Shown here in pieces: positions 1-6,382 of a DNA stretch of 25,672 nucleotides. Both the position numbers and the translations under genes were made by a program. The notes beneath the pieces were generated by a model. The model had not been told where the DNA came from, searched no databases, and worked only from the letters and a program-made list of their open reading frames with translations. Position 1 is the first letter of the stretch, and each line of letters opens with the position of its first letter. Origin of the DNA: an uncultured Spartobacteria bacterium (lineage in GTDB: Bacteria > Verrucomicrobiota > Verrucomicrobiia > Chthoniobacterales > Terrimicrobiaceae); the NCBI GenBank assembly GCA_937960895.1, contig CALCJD010000111.1, positions 1 through 25,672 on the forward strand, in the 5' to 3' direction.

Positions 1-195
1 CCCCCTCCGGAGCTCTCCCGCTCCAGCAAACTCCCACGGCCGGAGGTTTTCCTCCCGAACGATTTCCTCCGCGGCAGCCTCGCCGGGGTTTACGGTTTCC
101 TCAAAACGGATCCGGCGGAGATTCCATCCGTCTCGCCCGCGGGAAGGCCCAGTTCGGCCGGGCTGATCCTGTGGCGGAAAACCTTCCACCGGTGA
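1..195 (+). CDS. 3' end of an unidentified protein (5' end outside the window)
   Basis: Frame 1 is open from the window edge to a TGA at 193-195 and gives 64 C-terminal residues ending in LILWRKTFHR. Third codon positions are mostly G or C, as in the real genes here, and no other frame in this stretch is more convincing. I do not recognise the family and see no motif. It points toward the minus-strand glycosidase remnant beyond it, so the two would be convergent. It could be a chance open frame; the upstream sequence would settle this. Confidence 0.4.
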   Translation, partial: PPPELSRSSKLPRPEVFLPNDFLRGSLAGVYGFLKTDPAEIPSVSPAGRPSSAGLILWRKTFHR

Positions 196-273
196 GATTG
201 GCGTTCCTGCAATCGGCATTTTTCCAACGGCCGGTGGCCGCGCCGGGGTCGGCAAGAGGCCGGGGCCGCCCCA

Positions 274-822
274 TCAATTCGCCAGACTGGAAATAGCGAC
301 GTTCCGGAGGCGTGCGACGTCACGCAGGTAGTCCGCGCGCACCTGGGTGGTGTCGATCCGCATCCAGCCCGGCTGTGTGCCCCGGGGCACGTCGTGTCCC
401 ACCACCTTCGCAAAGGGAGACAGACCGTCTTCGGTTTCAAACTGCGGATTGGCGGCGAAATGAATCATGTATCCGCTTAGACGGTGGTGATGAACGGAAT
501 GCCCGTCGCAATGCGGGGCGTCCAGGCGAGAAAGGCATCCGGCGATATCCGCTCCAAAATGATCGCCGCCGCCCAGGGCGTGATCATGCGTCGGATCGAA
601 ACAGTCGCTCGGTTCGGCGGCGGCCACCCGGTCGAAATGGACGGTCTCCACCCCGTATCCCTCACGCACCGGCGGGAAGCATCGATCATGGCATCCGGCC
701 AGTATTTGGTTGCCGGACACATCACGGCAAACATTCCCCCGGCCGCAGTTCTCGAGATGGATTTCCCCGTCGCGCTTTTTCGCCATGGACGGAAGGGCGG
801 CTTCCGCGGTAGCAACGGCCAC
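274..822 (-). pseudogene. frameshifted remnant of a glycosidase-like (DUF6259-type) protein
   Basis: Coherent protein-like pieces alternate between two minus-strand frames. At about 785-740 one frame reads AKKRDGEIHLENC. The other then reads FAVMCPATKYWPDAMIDA (about 735-670). The first frame resumes with YGVETVHFDRVAAAEPSDCF and DPTHDHALGGG (about 670-560). A short GIPFITTV piece lies in the second frame, just before a stop near 477-480. The first frame then carries LSGYMIHFAANPQF through GTQPGWMRIDTTQVRADYL to a stop near 274. Read across the shifts, the order matches what I recall of TIM-barrel glycosidase-like DUF6259 proteins: a CPAT..W segment, a D(Q/R)VAAA..CFD..H.H.LGGG segment, then a GW segment near the C-terminus. 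At least three frame changes mean no intact product. The family name is from memory and moderately sure; that the gene is broken is clearer, unless the sequence has several indel errors. Confidence 0.6.
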
Positions 823-1261
823 ATCCTGGCAGGCGACCGTTCACTTACGGCATGCGACAGGGTCACAATCACACGCGCGTCCATGGCATTCGGTCCGCCA
901 TCAACTTCCAGGCCGTTCCTGCGTGGGGCAACCTCGTTGTTGGCGGCAGTCCCCTTGACCTTCCGCACCGCCGGCACCGAACTCGGAACGGCAAACCGGG
1001 CGCCCGCCTTCTTCTCTATCGCCAACATTCACAGCAGGGGGCGTCGGAAGCGACCCGATGAACTCACGACCGGTTCGGGAATTGTGCCAACCGACCGCCG
1101 CATGGCGTCTGGTATCAAAGCCCGGCACAAGGGAAGCGTTCCCGAGTTGGAGGTCCGCCTTCAATGAGGCCGGCGCCCAGGGCGCTCGCGGGGAACCGAG
1201 CGGGACAGCCAATTGCTTCAATATTTGGATTTAACGGTTCGTCCGGTCGAGGCGGAGACGT
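823..1261. other. region without an intact gene, possibly more of the decayed glycosidase
   Basis: Several overlapping open frames exist on both strands but none looks like a complete protein. A minus-strand stretch near 860-1028 may be the eroded upstream part of the frameshifted gene at 274-822. No RNA gene or terminator is evident. Confidence 0.35.
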
Positions 1262-2374
1262 TCAGCGTCGTGCGGCTTTCCGCACGGACCGGTTGGGCAG
1301 ACCTTCCGCCACCCGAAGGAAATATTCATGGAGGGCGATCAGGCCACCGCCGACCAGCATGCCTTCAGGGCCCGACGTGGAGCGGATCACCTCGACCTGG
1401 CGTCCCTTGATGGGGCGGATCTGGCTGAGGACATCCTTTTGCAAGGCAAGGAACCGGCGCTCGGTCAGGGCCGGGTCGTCGCTGCTCACGATGACCAAGT
1501 CGACGTCGAGAAAATCGGCCAGCATGGCGATCGACTTGCTCTCCACGCGATAGAGCCGGTCCCAGTCCTTTTCGGTTTTCAGGTGCCGGATGTCGGGGTG
1601 CTCGCGGAAAAAATCCGTGGTCAGTTCCCCGGCGGCGGAATGACTGCCCCGGAAAACCTCCCCGCCCAGAACGATGCCGACGCCGTGGACCAGGAATTTG
1701 TCATGCCGTTGAATGAGATAATACAGGAAGGACTTGCCGCGCGCCTTTGCGGTGGAATGTTGTTCCAGATAGGCGCCGCAGGGGACGTTTCGTTCCACGT
1801 AGACGGGCGCCTTCAGGTGTTTCTGCAGCATGTCGCGCAGCGGCACCTCGGTCATTTTGAGGGGGTGCGAATAAATGACCTCCCCCCGCGCCCGGTCGAC
1901 GATGCCCTGCACGCAGACTCCGAGTCCGGCAAACCGGCTCATGGGCAGCCGGCGGGACTCCGCCAGGGTGCCGATGCGTTCCCGAATGCTCTCCACGATA
2001 TCCTGCCAACCCAGATCGATGGGCAGCAATTCCTGCGCGACGATGTGACCGGCGGCATCCAGCAGACACAGATAGTTCCCCTTCAGATCGATGCGCCAGC
2101 ACGCCACCCAGGCGAACGACGCGTCGATTTCCAGGGATACCTGCTTGGCCCCCACGCCTCTGGCCGCCAGCGTTCCGGCTTCCCGCACAATCCCACACTC
2201 CCGCAATTCCCGGATGATGTTGGAAACCGTCGAAGGCTGCATGCCATAGGTTTCCGCGATCTGACGCTGCGAAATATGGCCCTCGCGGAGAATGCATTGC
2301 AGAACGGTCAGGCTGTTCCAAACCGCCATGCTCCGGTGGTTCGCTCCGGTCAGTTTTCCCGATCGTGGACGCAT
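1262..2374 (-). CDS. ROK-family (NagC/XylR-like) transcriptional regulator
   Basis: A 370-residue protein with the two-part ROK repressor layout. Residues about 20-65 form a winged helix-turn-helix (ISQRQIAETYGMQPSTVSNI followed by the wing). Residues about 90-360 form a ROK sugar-kinase-like fold, with GLGVCVQGIVD at 151-160, GVGIVLGGEVFRG at 231-243 and the family AAGE at 247-250. In ROK kinases the active site reads E-N-D-A; here the aligned residues are E194-R-N196-V, so the catalytic Asp is replaced. The CxCGxxGC zinc motif is absent. This fits a sugar-sensing repressor without kinase activity. It lies beyond the terminator of the ribosomal operon, on the same strand, and next to a broken glycosidase-like gene it may once have controlled. 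The ligand cannot be read from sequence. Confidence 0.88.
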   Translation of the reverse strand: MRPRSGKLTGANHRSMAVWNSLTVLQCILREGHISQRQIAETYGMQPSTVSNIIRELRECGIVREAGTLAARGVGAKQVSLEIDASFAWVACWRIDLKGNYLCLLDAAGHIVAQELLPIDLGWQDIVESIRERIGTLAESRRLPMSRFAGLGVCVQGIVDRARGEVIYSHPLKMTEVPLRDMLQKHLKAPVYVERNVPCGAYLEQHSTAKARGKSFLYYLIQRHDKFLVHGVGIVLGGEVFRGSHSAAGELTTDFFREHPDIRHLKTEKDWDRLYRVESKSIAMLADFLDVDLVIVSSDDPALTERRFLALQKDVLSQIRPIKGRQVEVIRSTSGPEGMLVGGGLIALHEYFLRVAEGLPNRSVRKAARR

Positions 2375-2695
2375 CGCGGATATTTGACATGCGTGCGAAT
2401 TTCAACGCGACAAGAAACCGTTAAAAATTTGAACTTTTCCAGGATTTCATGGACGGGATCCGCCGTGGGGCCGCGACTCCGCGAAAAACAGCGGGGCCGG
2501 GGGCGTCCGCCGAAGGTCTTCCCGGACGATTCACCGTCCTGGCCGCCCGCGTTTCCGGCGGCCGGTGGTCCGCGTCATGCCGCTCCGGAGGGGCACGCCG
2601 CGGGACGTTCAGGCCGCCGGTGGGGGATCTCCGGTCGGAGCTGTCACCAGTCCCGGCGGCCGGCTCCCCGTTGTCGGGTTCAACAGCCTGCCCTG
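2375..2695. other. intergenic region upstream of the ROK regulator
   Basis: About 320 bases of mostly GC-rich sequence with an AT-richer patch near 2400-2450 that should hold the regulator's promoter. I found no well-spaced sigma70 promoter and no clean palindromic operator. No convincing small ORF or RNA was seen. Confidence 0.4.
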
Positions 2696-2732
2696 AAAAG
2701 AAGAAAGCCCGCCAGTGACGGCGGGCTTCTTC
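2696..2732 (-). terminator. intrinsic terminator of the ribosomal-protein operon
   Basis: A perfect 9-bp inverted repeat, AAGCCCGCC (2705-2713) and GGCGGGCTT (2720-2728), with a 6-nt loop. Read on the minus strand it is followed by the T-rich tail TTTCTTCTTTT. It lies about 28 nt past the rpsD stop, so it ends the long operon. The plus-strand tail is poorer in T, so termination is mainly from the rpsD side. Confidence 0.88.
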
Positions 2733-2759
2733 ATGCGGGAGGGAAATCGTCAGTTTCCT

Positions 2760-3371
2760 TTAGCGCGAATAGAGCTCAACGACAAGCTGTTCGTTGACAA
2801 TCGGGTTGATGTCTTCCCGACTGGGAATGCGCAGAACGGAACCGGTGAGATTGTCCTTGTCGACCTGGAGCCAGTCCGGCGTGGTTTGCGCGGCGGTCTG
2901 ATCGAGGAACTTGGTGGCCAGGCGCTTCGAGCGGTCGCTGGTTTTGATGGCCACCTTGTCACCGGCCTTGAGGTTCATCGAGGAGGCCGTGGCCTTGCGG
3001 CCGTTGACGGTGACGTGTCCGTGGGAAACCATCTGGCGGGCGGCGCGCAGGGTCTTGGCGAAGCCCATTTTCTGCACGACGTTGTCGAGGCGGGTTTCCA
3101 GGAGCTGGAGGAGGATTTCACCGGTCACACCGCGCTTGCTGGCGGCCACCTGGAAATAACGGCGGAACTGGCGTTCGAGCACGCCGTACTGGAAGCGGAG
3201 CTTCTGCTTTTCGGCGAGGGCGAGGGCGTAGTCGGAAAGTTTGCGACGGGCTCCCTTGGGGCCGTGCTGACCCGGAGGATAACTCTTGTTTTCGAAAGCC
3301 TTCGGGGAACCGTGAATGAGCACGCCGTAGCGGCGGCTGACTTTGGTCTTGGGTCCGGTATAACGAGCCAT
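2760..3371 (-). CDS. rpsD: 30S ribosomal protein S4
   Basis: 203 residues, the usual length. It begins MARYTGPKTKVSRRYGV and carries the S4 RNA-binding domain at about 92-155 (LETRLDNVV, then RAARQMVSHGHVTVNGRK). S4 is a primary 16S rRNA binder that nucleates 30S assembly. The N-terminal domain lacks the paired cysteines of zinc-type S4, so this is the zinc-free form. It is the last gene of the operon, 109 nt after rpsK and just before a strong terminator; rpoA and rplQ, its common downstream partners, are not here. The sequence before the ATG is pyrimidine-rich (TCCTCATCC), so there is no Shine-Dalgarno site. In some bacteria S4 represses the alpha operon; no leader element for that is recognisable here. 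Confidence 0.97.
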   Translation of the reverse strand: MARYTGPKTKVSRRYGVLIHGSPKAFENKSYPPGQHGPKGARRKLSDYALALAEKQKLRFQYGVLERQFRRYFQVAASKRGVTGEILLQLLETRLDNVVQKMGFAKTLRAARQMVSHGHVTVNGRKATASSMNLKAGDKVAIKTSDRSKRLATKFLDQTAAQTTPDWLQVDKDNLTGSVLRIPSREDINPIVNEQLVVELYSR

Positions 3372-3385
3372 GGATGAGGAAATTT

Positions 3386-3401
3386 AAGTTGGTAAGTTGG
3401 T
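3386..3401. repeat. tandem 8-bp repeat AAGTTGGT x2 in the rpsK-rpsD gap
   Basis: Two exact head-to-tail copies of AAGTTGGT. On the minus (mRNA) strand this reads ACCAACTTACCAACTT, about 15-30 nt before the rpsD start. I recall similar TACCAACT-type tracts as common intergenic mini-repeats in several bacterial lineages, but cannot check this here. Confidence 0.65.
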
Positions 3402-3480
3402 AGATTTCAAGAGTGCAGGTCGCGGGGCGACGGGCGCCGAATTCGGCCGGCCCCACCCGGGACCTGACACCCTGTTCTTG

Positions 3481-4119
3481 TCAGACTCGGCGTTGTTTTG
3501 GCGGACGGCAGCCGTTGTGGGGCACCGGAGTCACATCCCGGATGATCGTGATCTCGAGACCGACTGCCTGGATGGCGCGGACGGCGGACTCACGTCCGGC
3601 GCCGGGGCCCTTCACACGCACTTCCACTTCCTTGAGACCATGGCCCATGGCCTGTTTGCAGGCATCCTGGGCGACCATCTGCGCGGCGTAGGCCGTGCTC
3701 TTGCGCGAGCCCTTGAAGCCGCACTTGCCGGCGCTCGACCAGCCGATCACCGCACCCTTGAGGTCGGTGATACTGACGATGGTGTTGTTGAAGCTGGCCT
3801 GAATGTGGGCGATGCCCTGCGTGATGTTCTTGCTTCCCTTGGCCCTGATGATCTTGACGGGCTCAATCGTGTCGTCGAGGGAGAGGCTGACCGGTGCCGG
3901 AGCAGCGGCGGGGGCTGCGGCCTCCTTCTTGGACTTCTTGGCGGCCTTGGGTTTGGCTTCGGCCGGCGCCGGGGCGGCGGCGGCGGTTTCCGTGGTGGCA
4001 CCTTCGGCAGCAGGAGCTGCGGCTTCGGCTTTCTTCTTGGGAGCCGCCTTTTTCTTCTCGGCGGGAGCGTCGGCTGCCGCTTCAGGCGCAGCCGGGGTCG
4101 GATTGAGTTCGTCAGACAT
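3481..4119 (-). CDS. rpsK: 30S ribosomal protein S11 with a long N-terminal extension
   Basis: 212 residues against about 129 usual. The S11 core runs from about residue 88 to the end: AKGSKNITQGIAHIQASFNN, GWSSAGKCGFKGSRKSTAYA, VKGPGAGRESAVRAI and the C-terminal VTPVPHNGCRPPKQRRV. It contacts the 3' major domain of 16S rRNA on the 30S platform. Residues 1-87 are a low-complexity Ala/Pro/Lys/Glu tail with lysine patches at 22-30 and 59-65, likely disordered and basic. The start at 4119 lies 7 nt after rpsM. A later start closer to the usual length would need an in-frame start codon near residue 85; the sequence there (SLSLDDTIEPVK) has no methionine, and the open frame plus operon spacing favour the long form. 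Confidence 0.94.
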   Translation of the reverse strand: MSDELNPTPAAPEAAADAPAEKKKAAPKKKAEAAAPAAEGATTETAAAAPAPAEAKPKAAKKSKKEAAAPAAAPAPVSLSLDDTIEPVKIIRAKGSKNITQGIAHIQASFNNTIVSITDLKGAVIGWSSAGKCGFKGSRKSTAYAAQMVAQDACKQAMGHGLKEVEVRVKGPGAGRESAVRAIQAVGLEITIIRDVTPVPHNGCRPPKQRRV

Positions 4120-4126
4120 AGGTCAA

Positions 4127-4522
4127 TTACACTTTGCCGGCCTTGGCGTTCGGGTTGCGCTGCACGCCGACGGTCTTGCGGGGACCCTTGCGGGTGCGGG
4201 CATTGGTGGAGGTGCGCTGTCCGCGCACGGGCAGTCCGCGCCGGTGGCGGATGCCGCGATAGCAGTTGATGGCCTGGAGACGCTTGAGGTTGCTCTGCAT
4301 CTCACGGCGAAGATCACCTTCAATCACGATCTGCAGGGAGCTGATGGCGTGAATGATGGCGTTGAGTTGTTCGGGCGAAAGATCCTTGGCACGGATGTTG
4401 GGATCGATGCCGGCGGTTTCCAGAATGCGTTTCGTATTGCTCGGCCCGATGCCGTAAATGTACGGCAGCGAGGCTTCGATGCGTTTGTCACCGGGAATTT
4501 CTACTCCAAGAAGGCGAGGCAT
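4127..4522 (-). CDS. rpsM: 30S ribosomal protein S13
   Basis: 131 residues. It starts MPRLLGVEIPGDKRIEASL, has the helix-hairpin-helix core (YIYGIGPSNTKRIL) and ends in the basic tail with CYRGIRHRRGLPVRGQRT and KGPRKTVG. S13 sits in the 30S head and forms intersubunit bridges with L5, touching P-site tRNA. rpsM follows rpmJ across a 109-nt gap that carries a 7-nt repeat, and precedes rpsK by 7 nt. No Shine-Dalgarno sequence is visible before its ATG. Confidence 0.97.
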   Translation of the reverse strand: MPRLLGVEIPGDKRIEASLPYIYGIGPSNTKRILETAGIDPNIRAKDLSPEQLNAIIHAISSLQIVIEGDLRREMQSNLKRLQAINCYRGIRHRRGLPVRGQRTSTNARTRKGPRKTVGVQRNPNAKAGKV

Positions 4523-4601
4523 AGGCTTTGTTCGGAAATGCGGGTTGGATGTATGATGTGGGTGGCGATGTGAGGCGTCGGGACGTTCAGGAGGATTTTT
4601 C

Positions 4602-4622
4602 CATCAGACATCACACATCAGG
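4602..4622. repeat. three tandem 7-nt near-repeats (CATCANN) in the rpmJ-rpsM gap
   Basis: CATCAGA, CATCACA and CATCAGG follow one another directly. On the mRNA strand this reads CCTGATGTGTGATGTCTGATG. The tract lies between rpmJ and rpsM, where the otherwise tight operon opens to 109 nt. No hairpin is formed. It resembles GATGTCTGATG-type intergenic mini-repeats I recall from other genomes, which is unverified here. Confidence 0.6.
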
Positions 4623-4631
4623 CCTGGGGCT

Positions 4632-4745
4632 TCAGCCCTGTTTCTGTTTATGGCGCGGGTTTTTGCAGATCACGCGCACGACGTTCTTGCGACGCACGAT
4701 CTTGCAGCTTTCGCACTGGCGTTTAACGGAGGCTCGGACTTTCAT
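4632..4745 (-). CDS. rpmJ: 50S ribosomal protein L36
   Basis: 37 residues: MKVRASVKRQCESCKIVRR, then a lysine/arginine-rich remainder ending in NPRHKQKQG. C11, C14, C27 and H32 form the CxxC...C....H zinc site, so this is the zinc-binding (C+) form of L36. L36 is the smallest large-subunit protein and stabilises 23S rRNA near L6 and L16. Its ATG overlaps the infA stop (ATGA, 4742-4745), which implies translational coupling. The infA-rpmJ-rpsM-rpsK-rpsD order is the classical alpha-operon layout. Confidence 0.96.
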   Translation of the reverse strand: MKVRASVKRQCESCKIVRRKNVVRVICKNPRHKQKQG

Positions 4746-4987
4746 TTTACAGTTTGTGTTTTTGGCGCATCTTTGTGTCGGAAGGTGATGCGGCCCTTCG
4801 TGAGATCGTAGGGGGACATTTCCACCATGACCTTGTCACCGGGAAGAATGCGGATGAAGTGCAAACGCATTCTTCCGGAAATGTGCGCGAGGATGCGATG
4901 CCCGTTCGCCAGCTCAACACGGAACATGGTGTTTGGCAGCAACTCGACGACTTTCCCTTCTACTTCAATAGCGTCTTTCTTGGCCAT
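4742..4987 (-). CDS. infA: translation initiation factor IF-1
   Basis: 81 residues starting MAKKDAIEVEGKVVELLPNT, with the OB-fold S1-like domain through ISGRMRLHFIRILPGDKV and MSPYDLTKGRITFRHK. IF-1 binds the 30S A site and assists IF-2 and IF-3 in start-codon selection. The C-terminal tail after the usual RITFR end is about 10 residues longer (HKDAPKTQTVK). Its start lies 28 nt inside the end of map in another frame, and its stop overlaps the rpmJ ATG. No strong Shine-Dalgarno site precedes it, so coupling to map is likely. Confidence 0.96.
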   Translation of the reverse strand: MAKKDAIEVEGKVVELLPNTMFRVELANGHRILAHISGRMRLHFIRILPGDKVMVEMSPYDLTKGRITFRHKDAPKTQTVK

Positions 4988-5730
4988 GTCAAGATTTCCG
5001 GAGCGCCGTCGGTGACGAGCACGGTGTGTTCGAAATGGGCGGAAGGGAGGCCGTCGGCGGCGACCACGGTCCATTTGTCGGCGAGGACGCGCACCTGCGC
5101 CTTGCCCATGTTGATCATGGGCTCGATGGCGAGGGTCATGCCGGCTTTCAATCTGGGCCCGGTGCCGCGTTTCCCGTAATTCGGGATCTGCGGTTCCTCG
5201 TGAAGACTGCGGCCGACGCCATGGCCGACAAATTCGCGGACCACCGAGAAGCCGTGGCGGATGGCCTCCTCCTCGACGCTGGCGCACAGGTCGCCCAGCC
5301 GGCGGCCGGCCCGGGCGAGGTCCACGGCGTTGTTGAGGGCCTGTTCGGTGACGGTGAGAAGCCTTTCGACCTCGGGGTCGACGACCCCCACCGGGACGCT
5401 CATTGCGGTGTCGCCGATCCAGCCGTCGCGCACGATGCCGACGTCAAGTTTCACGACATCGCCGTAGCTGATCTTGCGCGGACCGCCGATGCCGTGCACC
5501 ACCTCCTCGTTGAGGGAGATGCAGATGTAGCCGGGAAATTTCTTGTAGCCAAAGAAGGCGCTGCGCACGCCCGCCTCGGCCATGAATTCCTTGGCGGCGT
5601 GGTCGATGTCCCCGGTGGTGACGCCGGGCGCAATCAGGTCCGCAAGGCGGTTCAAAATCAGCGCGGCGGTTTCGCCGGCCTTGCGCATCTTTTCGATTTC
5701 CGCAGGGGTCTTGATGGGAATGCCGCTCAT
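4960..5730 (-). CDS. map: methionine aminopeptidase, type I
   Basis: 256 residues, close to the usual 250-265. It removes the initiator Met from nascent proteins. The pita-bread fold residues are all visible: H79 (VVHGIG), metal ligands D96 (KLDVG), D107 (IGDTAM), H170 (FVGHGVG), E203 (AIEP) and E234 (HFEHT). There is no N-terminal zinc finger, so it is the short bacterial type Ia form. The start overlaps the adk stop (ATGA, 5727-5730) and is preceded by the good ribosome-binding sequence GGAGG. The secY-adk-map-infA order is common in bacteria. The last 28 nt overlap infA. Confidence 0.97.
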   Translation of the reverse strand: MSGIPIKTPAEIEKMRKAGETAALILNRLADLIAPGVTTGDIDHAAKEFMAEAGVRSAFFGYKKFPGYICISLNEEVVHGIGGPRKISYGDVVKLDVGIVRDGWIGDTAMSVPVGVVDPEVERLLTVTEQALNNAVDLARAGRRLGDLCASVEEEAIRHGFSVVREFVGHGVGRSLHEEPQIPNYGKRGTGPRLKAGMTLAIEPMINMGKAQVRVLADKWTVVAADGLPSAHFEHTVLVTDGAPEILTWPRKTLLK

Positions 5731-6374
5731 GCCGCCTCCTGGAAATCGTTGTAAAGGCGGCGAAACACTTCATCGCGACCCGGAGTGACGTCCACTTCCC
5801 TGAGCAGTCCCCGTCCCCGGTAATGGTCCACCACGGGCAGGGTGTGCTCGCGATACTGGGCGAGCCGGCTGCCGAGGGCCTCAAGTGTGTCGTCGTTGCG
5901 CCGGCCGAGGGCCCCGCCGCATTTGGGACAGGGGGTTTGGGCCGTGACGTTGTGAAACTTCTCGTTGAAGACCGCGCCGCAGGCCGTGCAGGTGAGCCGG
6001 CTGGTCATGCGCTCGCGCACGAGATCCTCGGAGAGGTTGAGAAAGTAGACCGCATCGAGCGGCAGCTGCCGCTGGGCCAGACCTTCGTCAAAGGCGGACG
6101 CCTGTCCGAGCGTGCGGGGAAAACCGTCGAGGATGAAGCGCTTGCGTCCGTCGATCCATTTCCAGACCACGCGCAGGGCCAGTTCGTCGGGAAACAGTTT
6201 GCCCTGGCTCGTCCAGCGGTCGGCTTCCAGGCCGATCTCGCTGCCGCGGGCCTTTTCTTCACGCAGAATCGCACCGGTCGACCCGGCGGGAACGCCGAAC
6301 GCCGCCGCCAGGAGAGCCGCCTGGGTGCCCTTGCCGGAAGCCGGCGGGCCGAGCAAAACGATGCGATTCTTCAT
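5727..6374 (-). CDS. adk: adenylate kinase (zinc-lid form)
   Basis: 215 residues. It interconverts ATP + AMP and 2 ADP in the cytoplasm. The P-loop GPPASGKGT is at 9-17 and the NMP-binding GFPRT at 84-88. The long LID domain carries four cysteines, C129/C132 and C149/C152 (CTAC...CPKC), so it should bind zinc structurally. RRND at 158-161 and R170 correspond to the LID arginines. The usual STGD motif after the P-loop reads S32-T-G-A35 here, losing an acidic residue, while R38 is kept. The start at 6374 has a purine-rich GAGGGA upstream and sits 8 nt after secY. The linkage with secY and map is the standard bacterial arrangement. Confidence 0.96.
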   Translation of the reverse strand: MKNRIVLLGPPASGKGTQAALLAAAFGVPAGSTGAILREEKARGSEIGLEADRWTSQGKLFPDELALRVVWKWIDGRKRFILDGFPRTLGQASAFDEGLAQRQLPLDAVYFLNLSEDLVRERMTSRLTCTACGAVFNEKFHNVTAQTPCPKCGGALGRRNDDTLEALGSRLAQYREHTLPVVDHYRGRGLLREVDVTPGRDEVFRRLYNDFQEAA

Positions 6375-6382
6375 GGCGTCCC

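Noticed and set aside
1328..2797. Plus-strand open frame opposite the ROK regulator
   Set aside because: The minus strand holds a clear HTH and ROK domain; the plus frame has none and runs through the operon terminator.
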